Under the pieces are notes generated by a model. The model was given only the letters and a program-made list of their open reading frames with translations, did no database searches and was not told the DNA's origin. Below are positions 18,862 to 28,647 of a DNA stretch of 64,000 nt, in pieces. Position 1 is the first letter of the stretch. Every line of letters begins with the position of its first letter. The DNA lies in contig JAIBBC010000001.1 of assembly GCA_019694875.1 (NCBI GenBank), positions 496,001 to 560,000 of the forward strand, in the 5' to 3' direction. The position numbers and the translations under genes are program-made. The DNA is from Cyclobacteriaceae bacterium (lineage in GTDB: Bacteria > Bacteroidota > Bacteroidia > Cytophagales > Cyclobacteriaceae).

Positions 18862-19998
18862 TTAGTTGTGCTTAACTTCTGTGATTTTCAGTGCTTCAGC
18901 ACCTGTTCCACCCACGAAGCCAGAAGCAACAATGGTATAATTACTGCCAGGCGTGAACGTTACATTTGGTATGCTAGCCAGTACCGTGCCACCTGAATTT
19001 CGCACTTCGATTGTATACGTATTTGGAGTACCTCCCGGGGCTATAGTCTGCAGGGTAAAGTTCGCGGCTGTAACGTTTGGTGTGTTAGATCCAACAGACG
19101 GAGTTTGGCCTCCTGCGTTGCTCATAATGTATGCGCTACCAGAACCGTTCAGTGGAATGTCAGCACCGGTACCACTCACAAATTTGAGCACGATGCGCAG
19201 CGTTCCCAAACTTGGCGATGCGTTCAGCACACGGAAACCTGCTTTAATCGTTTCGTCCCCGGGAGCGAAAGTCGGAAAGAAATCACGCCACAGGAAATAA
19301 CGAGGACCTCCTACATCGCTGCTTCCCAACGGCACAACGCCAATCGGTGTCATAAAGGAAGGGTTGGTATTACCATTGTATTTTTTTACAAGGTTAAATG
19401 CAGTAACAGGGTTAGCACTTGCATATGCAGTCGATGACTCTGTATCCACACCAAAGTTTTTAACATTCAGGTGGATCGTAGTATCTCCTCCGCCCACGAT
19501 TTTCGTTGCGGTAAACGAGTTTTGGTACGAGTAATATGTAACGTCTCCAACGTTCTTTGAATTAAGTGTACGCAATGGCTGCGGTCTGTTGATTGAATCC
19601 AGCGCAATAACCGTGTACGAGAACCCATTCGTTGCCGTGAAATTATTGGCATTGTTATTACCCGCGCGATAAATCAGATCACTGCTTCCCAACGTACCAC
19701 CGATAGTGCCTGTTGCAGCTTTCGACCGGATATTGGTATTGGCAATAACGGCATTTGATGTAAGTGGAACTGTCGTATAAGCGGTCTGCCCTTCACCTCC
19801 CGCTACGGTAGCACCAGCTTTAACGTTATTGACGTACAAGTCAAGACCGGGTGCATCCGGGGTAGCATTAATAAACAAAAATTTTGCGCTGAAGTCGGAC
19901 GGCTCAGTAGCCGGAACCGGCTTCGGTGTCTCCGGATCTTCACAGGCAGTGAAACCTGCGAGCGCAATGACTGTAAATATTTTTATATAGTTTCTCAT
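18862..19998 (-). CDS. DUF4397 domain lipoprotein
   Basis: A 378-residue lipoprotein: start ATG 19998 gives MRNYIKIFTVIALAGFTACE, a clean lipobox with Cys at residue 18; an upstream in-frame ATG-like extension lacks this and was not used. Two DUF4397-like repeats follow, with the hallmark LFINATPDAPGLDLYVNN near residue 43 and FRVLNASPSLGTLRIVLKF near 230, each followed by a glycine-rich stretch and the YTVIALD or YTIVASG strand. DUF4397 proteins are exported beta-sandwich proteins of unknown function. It lies 19 bp after the TonB receptor stop and 15 bp before the fasciclin gene. A surface accessory of the receptor is plausible. Confidence 0.9.
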   Translation of the reverse strand: MRNYIKIFTVIALAGFTACEDPETPKPVPATEPSDFSAKFLFINATPDAPGLDLYVNNVKAGATVAGGEGQTAYTTVPLTSNAVIANTNIRSKAATGTIGGTLGSSDLIYRAGNNNANNFTATNGFSYTVIALDSINRPQPLRTLNSKNVGDVTYYSYQNSFTATKIVGGGDTTIHLNVKNFGVDTESSTAYASANPVTAFNLVKKYNGNTNPSFMTPIGVVPLGSSDVGGPRYFLWRDFFPTFAPGDETIKAGFRVLNASPSLGTLRIVLKFVSGTGADIPLNGSGSAYIMSNAGGQTPSVGSNTPNVTAANFTLQTIAPGGTPNTYTIEVRNSGGTVLASIPNVTFTPGSNYTIVASGFVGGTGAEALKITEVKHN

Positions 19999-20017
19999 AG
20001 TCTGTATCTCATTTATC

Positions 20018-23000
20018 CTAGTTAAAGATATAACGTAAGCCGATCTGCATCTGCCAACGACCACTTACCGTTTGGTCAGGAATGAATGATTCACGCAAAG
20101 GCGTACCATCTGCATTCACATCAAATGCATACACAGGCTTGCCGGTTGTAACCGAACCTGCCGGGGCCGTAGCTGATCCCGCAGTGTGCGGTTGCTCATA
20201 TCCTACAAAACGTAACAAGCTTGAACGGGAAGCAAACTTCACAAGCCCCCATTTCGAGTTCAGCATGTTCAACGCATTATCAACGTTCACGGAAAGCTGG
20301 AAAGTTTGACGTTTGCCTTTCACATTCACATAAAAATCCTGAAGTAAGCTCAGGTTAAGGCGGTTCACCCATGGCGCAAACGCTGCGTTCCGGGCAGCAT
20401 ATTCACCCCGGTGATCTGAAAGATACTTGTCCTGCTTGATGTAGTTATCCAGCTGAGTCCAGATCTGATCAACGGTACGTGTATCGGTTGCACCGGAGGT
20501 TGTTAATGCAATCTCTTCCTGGCTCTTAGGAATGTAGATTAAGTCAGCGTTTACACCATCGCTGTTAATATCACCATTGTACAAGTATGAGAAGCTGTTT
20601 CCGGTACGGCCTTCATAGGTAACACCGAAGGTTGTGGCAAAATGTTCCAGATACTCAATCTTGTACGAAGCATATGCAATTACACGGTGCGGTGTAAGTG
20701 TATTGGCGTAAGACACACCAGGATTGTTTGCACCCAGTATGCTTGCTTGTGAGCTGTAAATACTGCCTGCTGTTGTTCCGGTAGCCGGGTTAACTTCACG
20801 TGCATCGGTGTATGTGTACGCGCCCGATACCATGAAGTTGCGACTGAACGTCTTCTGCAACTGGGCCGTAATGCTCCATTGGTACCCTTTTTTCGTGTTG
20901 TCTAATACCAATGCCTGAGCTACGTCCCCATTAATCCTGCGATCGTTGCCATAAATCTGACGCGCTGATCCGCCAGGGCTCCATAGTGGACGACCATCGC
21001 CCGCAAGCTTGCCAACAGGATCTGCGAGGTTCGCATTCCGAATAAATATTGCATTCAGGTCTTTCGTGTAGATCATCTCCAATGTTCCCACGATACCGAA
21101 TGGTAGCTGCTTATCAATAGCCAAGTTTGTGCGCCAAACCTGCGGGAACTTGAAGTTTTTTACTAGTGTGTTTGTTCCAGTAACGTTAGCTGGTCGACCA
21201 TAGTTGATATTGTTCGGGTCAGCTATTATCACCGGATTGCCAGTGTTTGGATTGGTTAAAGTCTCTGAATTAGGTCGATATGGCGTGGTGCTGAAGTTGT
21301 AAGGGAAACCATCCCCCGTGTTATCAAGCGGCACGGACGTTGTATTGACTTCACCGAAATACAATCCATTCGCATTGACTGTGTTCGACAACCACACAAA
21401 AGGAACGCGTCCCGTTAGAACTCCCGTACCACCACGTACCTGCGTTGCCCGGTCTCCCGTAACATCCCAATTGAACCCAACGCGCGGAGACCACAATGGC
21501 TTCACATCTGGCCAACCTCCTACTCGTAACTGTTCGCCATTAAAATCAATTTGGTTAATATAATTGTTTTTGTAAAGGTCAGTTAGATACAATGGAACAT
21601 CAACACGCAAACCGCCAACAATTTTTAAGTTCGGTATGCCGGTATATTCGTCCTGAACATAGAATCCCATTTGCAATGCGGACCATTTAGCCGCAGTTCC
21701 TGCCGCACCTCCTTGAGAAGCAACGTATTGGATAGTATAAACTGATGGGCCAGCTGTAGCTGTAGTTGCCGAGTTAGCATCAGCATAGAAATCAGCCAAA
21801 CTATTGTAGCGATATACGCCGTTGTAGAGCTGTGTGAAGACGTTATTAAAGCTGTATAATTCGTTGTTCGTCCCAAATGTAACAGTGTGATTCTTAAGAT
21901 AGATCGAGAAATTATCATTGATCTGAAGAACATCCTGATCAAGTTTGTTATTTGGCGTAAAGGGATCGGGGCCAAAAGAAGTCATGTTTTGACCATTTGG
22001 ACCGAGGATATCTACAAGCGGGAAGTTTGGAACTGCAAGGCCTCCGGCATTTTCGCGGAAGTCGCGGAAAGCTGTGTATCCAGCAACCAATGTATTAGTA
22101 TACTTACCTCCACCTAACGTTGTGTTAAGTTCAGCCGTTACCGAGTAGTTGTTGTTGTTGATCCGGTAATAAGAAGATGAGAACGACAACACGTTGTTCG
22201 AGTTTCCGCGACCGCCAGGCAATGAAGTTCCGAAACCCGTAGAACCACTTGGTGGTTGATCCTGGTAGGCGTTGGTCACGTTACCACGGATGGTAAGCTT
22301 GTTGTTCTGATTGATGTTGTAATCGAGACGCATTACGTAACGAATGCTGTTTGTCTCACGATCAAAGTTCTTGTACGTTCCCGGGTTATATCCTACTGTG
22401 TTGATCAGGAAGTCACGCAAGCCTGCAAGACCTGTTTCCGGATCATTGTCATCCGTGCCTTGTGTCGCACCTACAATAGATTGATCCTTGCTTTTACGAA
22501 CCGGGTTTGTGTAGAATGGATCGGTACGCTTCTCAAACTCCAGGTTGGCAAAGAAGAAGAGTTTGTTTTTGATAATCGGACCGCCCAAACGCACTCCATA
22601 GTTTTGGAATTTAAAGCTTGGAACCGGTAATTCAACTCCGTCAACTTTTTTGCCGGCAAGACTTTCGTTGCGGAAGAAATAATACGCTGAACCGCTGAAT
22701 TCGTTAGTACCGCTTCGCGTGATCGCGCTGATACCTGCACCGGTGAAGTTACCCTGGCGAACATCATAAGGAGAGAGTGACACTGTAATCTCCTGGATTG
22801 CATCCATACTGAATGGTGTCGTAGCAGACTGACCGGCAGGCAGCGGACTCAAACCAAATACGTTGTTTGCCGTTGCTCCGTCAATCGAAAGGTTATTATA
22901 AATCGCAGCACGACCACCAAACGAAAACTGGCTACCGCCCGCCTGAGGCGTAAGACGTGAAATGTCGCGGAAGTCACGGCCGATGGATGGCAACGTTTGG

Positions 23001-23431
23001 ATCTGCGTAACGCTAAAGTTCGATGATGTTCCCATCTTGTCGGAGTTCAGGGTAGGATCTACCTTGCTTGATATCACCACCTCACTGAGTTCAGCAGCAT
23101 CTTCCAGCAAAGTAAAATTTTGGACGAACGTCTGGCCTAACTGAAGGTAGATGTTCTCAGTTACCTGTTCTTTGTAACCGATGATGGTTACTTTTACGGT
23201 GTATGGGCCTCCAACGCGCATACCCAGCAGGTTATAGTAGCCATCTTCGCGCGATGCTACTCCATATGTTGTTCCTGAGGGTGTATGCGTGGCGATGATG
23301 GTCGCACCCGGCACTACCTCCCCCTTTGAATCTTTGACCACTCCCGTCATGGAAGCAGTAGTAACCCCTTGTGCCAAAGCCGCACCAACGGCCAGCAGCA
23401 CAACGGCTGTCAGAAGTAAAATTCTCCTCAT
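20018..23431 (-). CDS. TonB-dependent receptor, Oar-like
   Basis: A 1137-residue outer-membrane protein. Residues 1-20 are a signal peptide. About 22-105 is a carboxypeptidase-regulatory-like beta-sandwich (SMTGVVKDSKGEVVPGATI, then DGYYNLLGMRVG), the standard N-terminal extension of SusC/Oar-type receptors. The plug domain follows (about 115-235: QTLPSIGRDFRDI, then NNLSIDGATANNVFGL and ITVSLSPYDVRQGNFTGAGI), then a long barrel ending in an aromatic strand (MQIGLRYIFN). The plug pattern with ITRSGTNEFSGSAYYFFRNE is that of Oar-like receptors. It heads an operon with the DUF4397 and fasciclin lipoproteins. No SusD partner is present, so glycan import is not indicated; the substrate is unknown. 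Confidence 0.93.
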   Translation of the reverse strand: MRRILLLTAVVLLAVGAALAQGVTTASMTGVVKDSKGEVVPGATIIATHTPSGTTYGVASREDGYYNLLGMRVGGPYTVKVTIIGYKEQVTENIYLQLGQTFVQNFTLLEDAAELSEVVISSKVDPTLNSDKMGTSSNFSVTQIQTLPSIGRDFRDISRLTPQAGGSQFSFGGRAAIYNNLSIDGATANNVFGLSPLPAGQSATTPFSMDAIQEITVSLSPYDVRQGNFTGAGISAITRSGTNEFSGSAYYFFRNESLAGKKVDGVELPVPSFKFQNYGVRLGGPIIKNKLFFFANLEFEKRTDPFYTNPVRKSKDQSIVGATQGTDDNDPETGLAGLRDFLINTVGYNPGTYKNFDRETNSIRYVMRLDYNINQNNKLTIRGNVTNAYQDQPPSGSTGFGTSLPGGRGNSNNVLSFSSSYYRINNNNYSVTAELNTTLGGGKYTNTLVAGYTAFRDFRENAGGLAVPNFPLVDILGPNGQNMTSFGPDPFTPNNKLDQDVLQINDNFSIYLKNHTVTFGTNNELYSFNNVFTQLYNGVYRYNSLADFYADANSATTATAGPSVYTIQYVASQGGAAGTAAKWSALQMGFYVQDEYTGIPNLKIVGGLRVDVPLYLTDLYKNNYINQIDFNGEQLRVGGWPDVKPLWSPRVGFNWDVTGDRATQVRGGTGVLTGRVPFVWLSNTVNANGLYFGEVNTTSVPLDNTGDGFPYNFSTTPYRPNSETLTNPNTGNPVIIADPNNINYGRPANVTGTNTLVKNFKFPQVWRTNLAIDKQLPFGIVGTLEMIYTKDLNAIFIRNANLADPVGKLAGDGRPLWSPGGSARQIYGNDRRINGDVAQALVLDNTKKGYQWSITAQLQKTFSRNFMVSGAYTYTDAREVNPATGTTAGSIYSSQASILGANNPGVSYANTLTPHRVIAYASYKIEYLEHFATTFGVTYEGRTGNSFSYLYNGDINSDGVNADLIYIPKSQEEIALTTSGATDTRTVDQIWTQLDNYIKQDKYLSDHRGEYAARNAAFAPWVNRLNLSLLQDFYVNVKGKRQTFQLSVNVDNALNMLNSKWGLVKFASRSSLLRFVGYEQPHTAGSATAPAGSVTTGKPVYAFDVNADGTPLRESFIPDQTVSGRWQMQIGLRYIFN

Positions 23432-23468
23432 AGATGAATAGGGTTTTTGGTGGTTGTTGTGTTACATG

Positions 23469-23476
23469 CAAAACTA
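23469..23476 (-). promoter_or_regulatory. Bacteroidota -7 promoter box for the TonB receptor operon
   Basis: On the minus strand the bases read TAGTTTTG, fitting TAnnTTTG, about 38 bases upstream of the receptor ATG. No clear TTG -33 element is visible, so this is moderate support only. Confidence 0.45.
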
Positions 23477-23633
23477 AACCTTTGCCTCGTATTAAAGTTT
23501 ACAGCATGTTTAAATCTGCCCACAAATTGTTTACATGGATTTAACACACTTCAAATACCACTTATGGAAAAGGTTGTAATTCACTGATTTATACTGTCTT
23601 ATTTTATTGCTATCCTTACAAAAAAATTTTTTC

Positions 23634-26177
23634 ATGAAAAAAATTGCCCCCCTCCTGATAACGTTTGCGATTCTGTTTACCTCCGCAACAGCCCAGGTCG
23701 ACCTGTCGTACTACCTGCCTGACAGCGTGAGGTACAATCCCGCAATTCCAACCCCAAAATCGATTATCGGCCATGAGGTGGGCGAATGGCACGTTTCGCA
23801 CGACAAGCTGGTACAGTACATGCGCGCCCTTGATCAGGCCTCGGACAGAATAACCATTGAGGTAACGGGGCAGTCGCACGAGGGACAGCCGCTTTTGCTG
23901 CTTACGATAACTTCCCCGGCCAACCATACTAATATAGAGTCGATCCGCGCTCAGCATCTGCGACTTTCCGACCCCACCAACTCCGGATCGCTGGACGTAA
24001 AGAATATGCCCGCAGTCTTCTACATGGGGCACAGCATCCATGGCAACGAACCGAGTGGCAGCAATGCCGCCATGTTAACGGCTTATTTCCTTGCCGCTGC
24101 ACAGGGCAGGAAGATTGAAGAATACCTCAACAACACAGTCATCCTGCTCGACCCAAGCTTCAATCCCGACGGACTGCAGCGTTTCAGCAGCTGGGTAAAT
24201 TCGCGCAAGAGCAATGTAATATCAATCGATCCGGCTGATATCGAACACAATGAAGCCTGGCCGGGCGGACGAACCAATCATTACTGGTTTGATCTTAACC
24301 GTGACTGGCTTGTGGCACAGCAGCCTGAATCGCAGGGGCGCGTGAAAAAATTCCATGCATGGAAACCGAACGTGCTAACCGACCATCACGAAATGGGAAC
24401 CAATGCAACATTCTTCTTTCAGCCGGGTGTGCCGGCCCGCGTCCATCCGCTTACGCCCTTAAAGAATCAGGAGCTTACACGGTTGATCGGTAAGTTTCAT
24501 GCGCGTGCGCTCGATTCGATCGGTTCGCTCTATTATACACAGGAAGGTTACGATGATTTCTACTACGGAAAAGGTTCTACGTTTCCGGATGTTCAGGGGG
24601 CAATTGGAATTCTGTTTGAACAAGCCAGCTCTCGCGGTCATGCGCAGGAAAGTGTGAACGGGGTGTTGCGTTTTCCCTTCACGATCCGCAACCAGTTCGT
24701 TACCGCACTGAGTACGTTAGCTGCCGTAAACGCCATGCGCGTTGATCTGTTAACTTATCAGCGTGATTTCTTCAAATCAGCGTTAGGCGTGGCGGCTAAA
24801 GACCCCGTAAAGACTATCGCGTTTGGATCAAACGATGTGGCGCGCGCTACGCTGCTTGCGGAAGTAATTGGTCGGCATGGCATCGATATTCAAAAGCTCA
24901 ACAATCAAGCATTAAACGGCAAACGATACACAACTGTGTATGGTGTATCGCTCAATCAGCCCCAGTACACACTCATTAAAAGCATGTTTGAAAAACGTAC
25001 CCAGTTTGCCGACAGTATGTTTTACGATATCTCAAGCTGGACTTTACCACTTGCTTACGGAGTTGAATATGAAGAGCTAAAAACAACGGTCTCCGGTGAA
25101 AAAGTCACCGACTTCAAAATCCCGGCAGGGAAGCTTATTGGGGGTGAATCGGAGTACGCTTATGTATTTGAGCCAACGGGTTACTTTGTTCCGCGAGCAT
25201 TGAATCGTTTGTTACAGCATAATATCCGCATAAAAGTTGCCACCGAACCATTCTTTCATTCAAGCGGGAAAAAATTCGAACGCGGTTCTATTCTCGTGCC
25301 GGTAGCCGGGCAGGAGAAAAGTGAAGAATCGATCTCTTACATCATCACTCAAATTTTGAACGATGGCATCGATGTGTATGCATTCAACAGCGGACTCGAT
25401 TATCAGGGGGTTAGCCTGGGTAGCGGCTCATTCAATATTATTCGCAAACCTGAAATCGCATTACTGGTTGGAGATGGCGTGAATTCAAACGATGCGGGGG
25501 AGTTATGGCATCTGCTTGATCACCGATATCAGATACCGGTTACATTGTTGCCTGTGGATGTCGTGAGCCGTGGGAATCTTTCGAAATACAATACAATTAT
25601 TTTTCCTGCAGGATCGTACAATTCGATTAACGATTCAGGAAAAGAAAAACTAAAAACATGGGTTCAGAACGGTGGTGTCATCATCGGATTTGAAAATGCA
25701 CTTCAATGGCTGCAGAGTGCAGGCATCGGAAAATTTGAAATGAAGTCGGGTGAAAATGCCGACAAACAAACAGCACCACGTTCATATGCGTCACTGGATG
25801 AATATCGCGGAGCGCAGGAGTCGCCCGGAGCTATTTTCGAAGCGAGTGTTGATGTCACCCATCCCCTGCTGTACGGCTATGATCGTCCAACACTTTCCAT
25901 TTTCAAGTCGAACAACATTTTCCTGGAGAAATCGAAGAACCCGTACGCCAACCCGGTAACCTTCGGAAACAGTCCGTTGCAAAGCGGCTACATCTCGAAA
26001 CAAAACTACACACAGGTCAAGAATTCCTCTGTGGCAGGTGTATCGGCATTGGGTGCCGGGCGGGTAATCGGTTTTACCGACAACCTGTGTTTCCGGGCCT
26101 TCTGGCTGGGCACAAATAAGCTGTTCACAAACGCGATTTTTTACGGTCCAACTATCAGCAGCGGTTCGGCACGATAA
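23634..26177 (+). CDS. Secreted M14-family zinc carboxypeptidase
   Basis: An 847-residue exported peptidase. ATG at 23634 gives a clean signal peptide (MKKIAPLLITFAILFTSATAQ); an in-frame TTG nine codons earlier was rejected. The M14 zinc site is visible as HGNE (H136, E139) in the GHSIHGNEPSGSN block, FNPDGLQR follows, and a DHHEMG block lies at about 250-255; a Glu in ILFEQASSRG is a candidate for the catalytic residue. The C-terminal half (about 400-847) holds a class I glutamine amidotransferase-like fold, typical of long M14 proteins in Bacteroidota. It probably trims extracellular peptides. It is transcribed alone, divergent from the TonB receptor. Confidence 0.92.
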   Translation: MKKIAPLLITFAILFTSATAQVDLSYYLPDSVRYNPAIPTPKSIIGHEVGEWHVSHDKLVQYMRALDQASDRITIEVTGQSHEGQPLLLLTITSPANHTNIESIRAQHLRLSDPTNSGSLDVKNMPAVFYMGHSIHGNEPSGSNAAMLTAYFLAAAQGRKIEEYLNNTVILLDPSFNPDGLQRFSSWVNSRKSNVISIDPADIEHNEAWPGGRTNHYWFDLNRDWLVAQQPESQGRVKKFHAWKPNVLTDHHEMGTNATFFFQPGVPARVHPLTPLKNQELTRLIGKFHARALDSIGSLYYTQEGYDDFYYGKGSTFPDVQGAIGILFEQASSRGHAQESVNGVLRFPFTIRNQFVTALSTLAAVNAMRVDLLTYQRDFFKSALGVAAKDPVKTIAFGSNDVARATLLAEVIGRHGIDIQKLNNQALNGKRYTTVYGVSLNQPQYTLIKSMFEKRTQFADSMFYDISSWTLPLAYGVEYEELKTTVSGEKVTDFKIPAGKLIGGESEYAYVFEPTGYFVPRALNRLLQHNIRIKVATEPFFHSSGKKFERGSILVPVAGQEKSEESISYIITQILNDGIDVYAFNSGLDYQGVSLGSGSFNIIRKPEIALLVGDGVNSNDAGELWHLLDHRYQIPVTLLPVDVVSRGNLSKYNTIIFPAGSYNSINDSGKEKLKTWVQNGGVIIGFENALQWLQSAGIGKFEMKSGENADKQTAPRSYASLDEYRGAQESPGAIFEASVDVTHPLLYGYDRPTLSIFKSNNIFLEKSKNPYANPVTFGNSPLQSGYISKQNYTQVKNSSVAGVSALGAGRVIGFTDNLCFRAFWLGTNKLFTNAIFYGPTISSGSAR

Positions 26178-26260
26178 TTTCAAGGGCAGCAGAGCGTTGT
26201 TGACCGTGCGATAAGAAATCGCGTTCTTACCGCAGTTTAACTTGTACGTTTTCTGTGCCG

Positions 26261-28084
26261 ATGCGTTTTGGGGTAATATTTGTGTTGACTTGCTTGCTCA
26301 TATTCATGGGAGCAACGGCAACACATGCCCAGAAAGTAAAACCGAAGCCCAAAAAGGAAGAAGAAGAAAAGAAAACACTTACTCAAAAAGTTTCCAAGCG
26401 TGTGATGAAGCTTGTGAAACAGAATCCGGGTGATACGATTGTCGATCAAAAATCGGAATCGGGTTTCCGTCAGTATCAGGGTAAAATTATCCGTAAGATC
26501 ATTGTTAATCACATCGGCTTTGAACGCAACATCAACGACACAACCAAATATCGCGTTGTTAACACGGTTACGCGTGTAGCGAATTCCCTGCACACCGACA
26601 CCAAGGAACAAGTCATTCGCAACAACTTGTTCTTTCGCACCAATAAACCTCTTGATCCTTATAAACTTGCCGATAATGAACGTTACCTGCGTGATTTACC
26701 GTTTATACTGGATGCGCGTATCGCGGTAAAGCCGGTTCGCGGCAACCGCGATATGGTTGACGTGATCATTTATACACGGGATGTATTCAGTATTGGGGGC
26801 AGCCTTTCTGCAAAATCAAAAACCAGTGTGCAGTACCGGATCTATGACGCCAACCTCGCTGGCTGGGGGCAACGTACCGAATATCGCAGCATCATCGATA
26901 TTGATCGCGATCCAAAGTTTGGTCACCAGTTTCTGTATAGCAAGAACAGCATAAAAGGAACGCTGATTAACGGAACGATTTCCTACACGCAACTCAACAC
27001 GGGGGCAAGCTACGGGCTGGAGAATGAAAGCGCATTGTTTTTAAAACTTGACCGGCCGCTTGTGTCGCCTTACACGCGGTGGGCAGGCGGGCTTGAGTTA
27101 AGCCGCAACTGGTCAGTTAATGTTTTCGGTGCGGAAGCTGCCGATTTCCGCGACTACAGTTATTATGTTAAAGACCTATGGGTTGGTTATAACATCGGTA
27201 TCAAGAACCGGGTTGAAAACCGTAACCGTCATTTTGTAGGCATTCGTACGTTCGGACAAAGCTTCAATCAAACTCCCGTGCAGGAAACCGGAGAAGACAC
27301 TTTGCTTTATCGAAACCAGCAGTTTGTACTCGGCCAGTTTACGTTCTACAATCAAAACTTCTACCGTACCAAATATGTATATGGTTTCGGCAGAACAGAA
27401 GACGTTCCTTATGGTACACGCATGTCAATACTTTTCGGGCAAACAAAACAGATGGGGCTCGTTCGGCCTTACGCGGGCGCTGAGTTTGAAAAATCTGTAT
27501 TCCACAAAAGTGGTGACTTTATGCAGTATGCGGTCCGGGTGGGCGGCTATCAGTATAATAAAGGACTGCAGGATGTTGTCATGCTTGCATCGGCTAACCT
27601 TTTCAGCAGGTTAATGTTGTGGAAGAAATTGAAAATCCGGCAATCGATCGGTGCGAGTTACACTACAATTGCAAATCGTAACACCAGTCTTCCGTTACGG
27701 ATTGATAACGACATGGGGATCGAACGATTTAACAGTGATAGCACTACATGGGGAACACAACGCCTCAGTTTGCATCTGGAAACAGTCGTGTACATTCCGC
27801 CAACACTGTTAGGTTTCCATTTTGCGCCCTTTGCTTTTGCCGATATGGCGATGGTTGCCCCCGAACGCGAAGTGCTGATCAAACAAAAGCCGTACTTCGG
27901 ATTGGGCGGTGGCGTAAGAACACGAAACGAAAACCTGATATTCGGAACAATTGAACTGCGGATGTTTTACTTCCCGCGCGTAACGGAAGACCTTTCGCGA
28001 TTCAGGATCACCGTATCAAGCAACCTGCGGGTGAAGTTCAGTTCATCGTTTATTAAAGCGCCTTCGTTTATTTCTTATAATTAA
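26261..28084 (+). CDS. Omp85-like outer-membrane protein with POTRA region
   Basis: A 607-residue outer-membrane protein. ATG at 26261 gives a signal peptide ending THAQ, followed by a Lys/Glu-rich stretch (about 25-45). Residues about 75-175 look like a POTRA domain (GKIIRKIIVNHIGF, RNNLFFRTNKPLDPYKLADNERYLRDLPFILDARI pattern, then MVDVIIYTRD), as in the BamA/TamA superfamily. The remainder is a barrel with a conserved C-terminal part (YFGLGGGVRTRNENLIFGTIELRMFYFPR). One POTRA rather than five means it is not the essential BamA; a TamA-like or lipid/protein insertion role is possible. It follows the M14 gene by 83 bp on the same strand. Confidence 0.82.
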   Translation: MRFGVIFVLTCLLIFMGATATHAQKVKPKPKKEEEEKKTLTQKVSKRVMKLVKQNPGDTIVDQKSESGFRQYQGKIIRKIIVNHIGFERNINDTTKYRVVNTVTRVANSLHTDTKEQVIRNNLFFRTNKPLDPYKLADNERYLRDLPFILDARIAVKPVRGNRDMVDVIIYTRDVFSIGGSLSAKSKTSVQYRIYDANLAGWGQRTEYRSIIDIDRDPKFGHQFLYSKNSIKGTLINGTISYTQLNTGASYGLENESALFLKLDRPLVSPYTRWAGGLELSRNWSVNVFGAEAADFRDYSYYVKDLWVGYNIGIKNRVENRNRHFVGIRTFGQSFNQTPVQETGEDTLLYRNQQFVLGQFTFYNQNFYRTKYVYGFGRTEDVPYGTRMSILFGQTKQMGLVRPYAGAEFEKSVFHKSGDFMQYAVRVGGYQYNKGLQDVVMLASANLFSRLMLWKKLKIRQSIGASYTTIANRNTSLPLRIDNDMGIERFNSDSTTWGTQRLSLHLETVVYIPPTLLGFHFAPFAFADMAMVAPEREVLIKQKPYFGLGGGVRTRNENLIFGTIELRMFYFPRVTEDLSRFRITVSSNLRVKFSSSFIKAPSFISYN

Positions 28085-28109
28085 GTTGATCGATTCACAA
28101 ACTGTTTCG

Positions 28110-28562
28110 CTAATCTTTCACTTTGATTCCGAGTGAAGCAATCCAAGCGTTAATATTTTCCAATTCTTCCGAAGTAACTTTTGCCTCCGGGTGTAACCAC
28201 AAATAACTTTTGATGGGCATGTGACCTTCTGCTATTTGTTCGGAAACTTCCTCGAGTTTATGATTTGCCTTCTTGGCCGAATAGGTTTTGAACTCCGAAA
28301 AATCGAGCTCATCCTTGCCTTCTTTGATATGTGACGCCATCCACCAGCCTATTGGCTGTACGTATACATACCAGGGATACTTCGTGTTATTGCTATGGCA
28401 GTCGTAACATTTCTTTACCAAAGTTTCGTGTACACCAGCCGGCAGTGCATAAGCTTTCGAGATGTCATTTTCCGAAATTGTGTCGGACTGATTTTTTGTA
28501 GGCTGCATAATCTGCATGAGCAGCACAATGACCAAAAGGCCGATTAGAATCTTTTTAGCCAT
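28110..28562 (-). CDS. Haem-binding domain protein (single c-type site)
   Basis: A 150-residue protein anchored by an N-terminal hydrophobic segment (about 5-20). A CYDCH motif near residue 53 is a CxxCH haem c attachment site, followed by SNNTKYPWYVYVQPIGWWMASHI, with the pattern of the Bacteroidota haem-binding domain family (Haem_bd). Downstream residues (GHMPIKSYLWLHPEA) contain possible Met and His axial ligands. Such proteins face the periplasm and are often associated with electron transfer. The gene is isolated and convergent with the Omp85-like gene (about 25 bp apart). Confidence 0.9.
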   Translation of the reverse strand: MAKKILIGLLVIVLLMQIMQPTKNQSDTISENDISKAYALPAGVHETLVKKCYDCHSNNTKYPWYVYVQPIGWWMASHIKEGKDELDFSEFKTYSAKKANHKLEEVSEQIAEGHMPIKSYLWLHPEAKVTSEELENINAWIASLGIKVKD

Positions 28563-28647
28563 AGGAAAAGGGTTAGGTACGAAAAGTAACTCCGTTCTTG
28601 CGGTTTTCCAACCACCGGCTTACCTTGTTTAACCCAACCGATCCCCT

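Noticed and set aside
23607-23633. Upstream TTG start of the M14 peptidase
   Set aside because: ATG 23634 gives a complete signal peptide; the earlier TTG adds a charged stretch before it.
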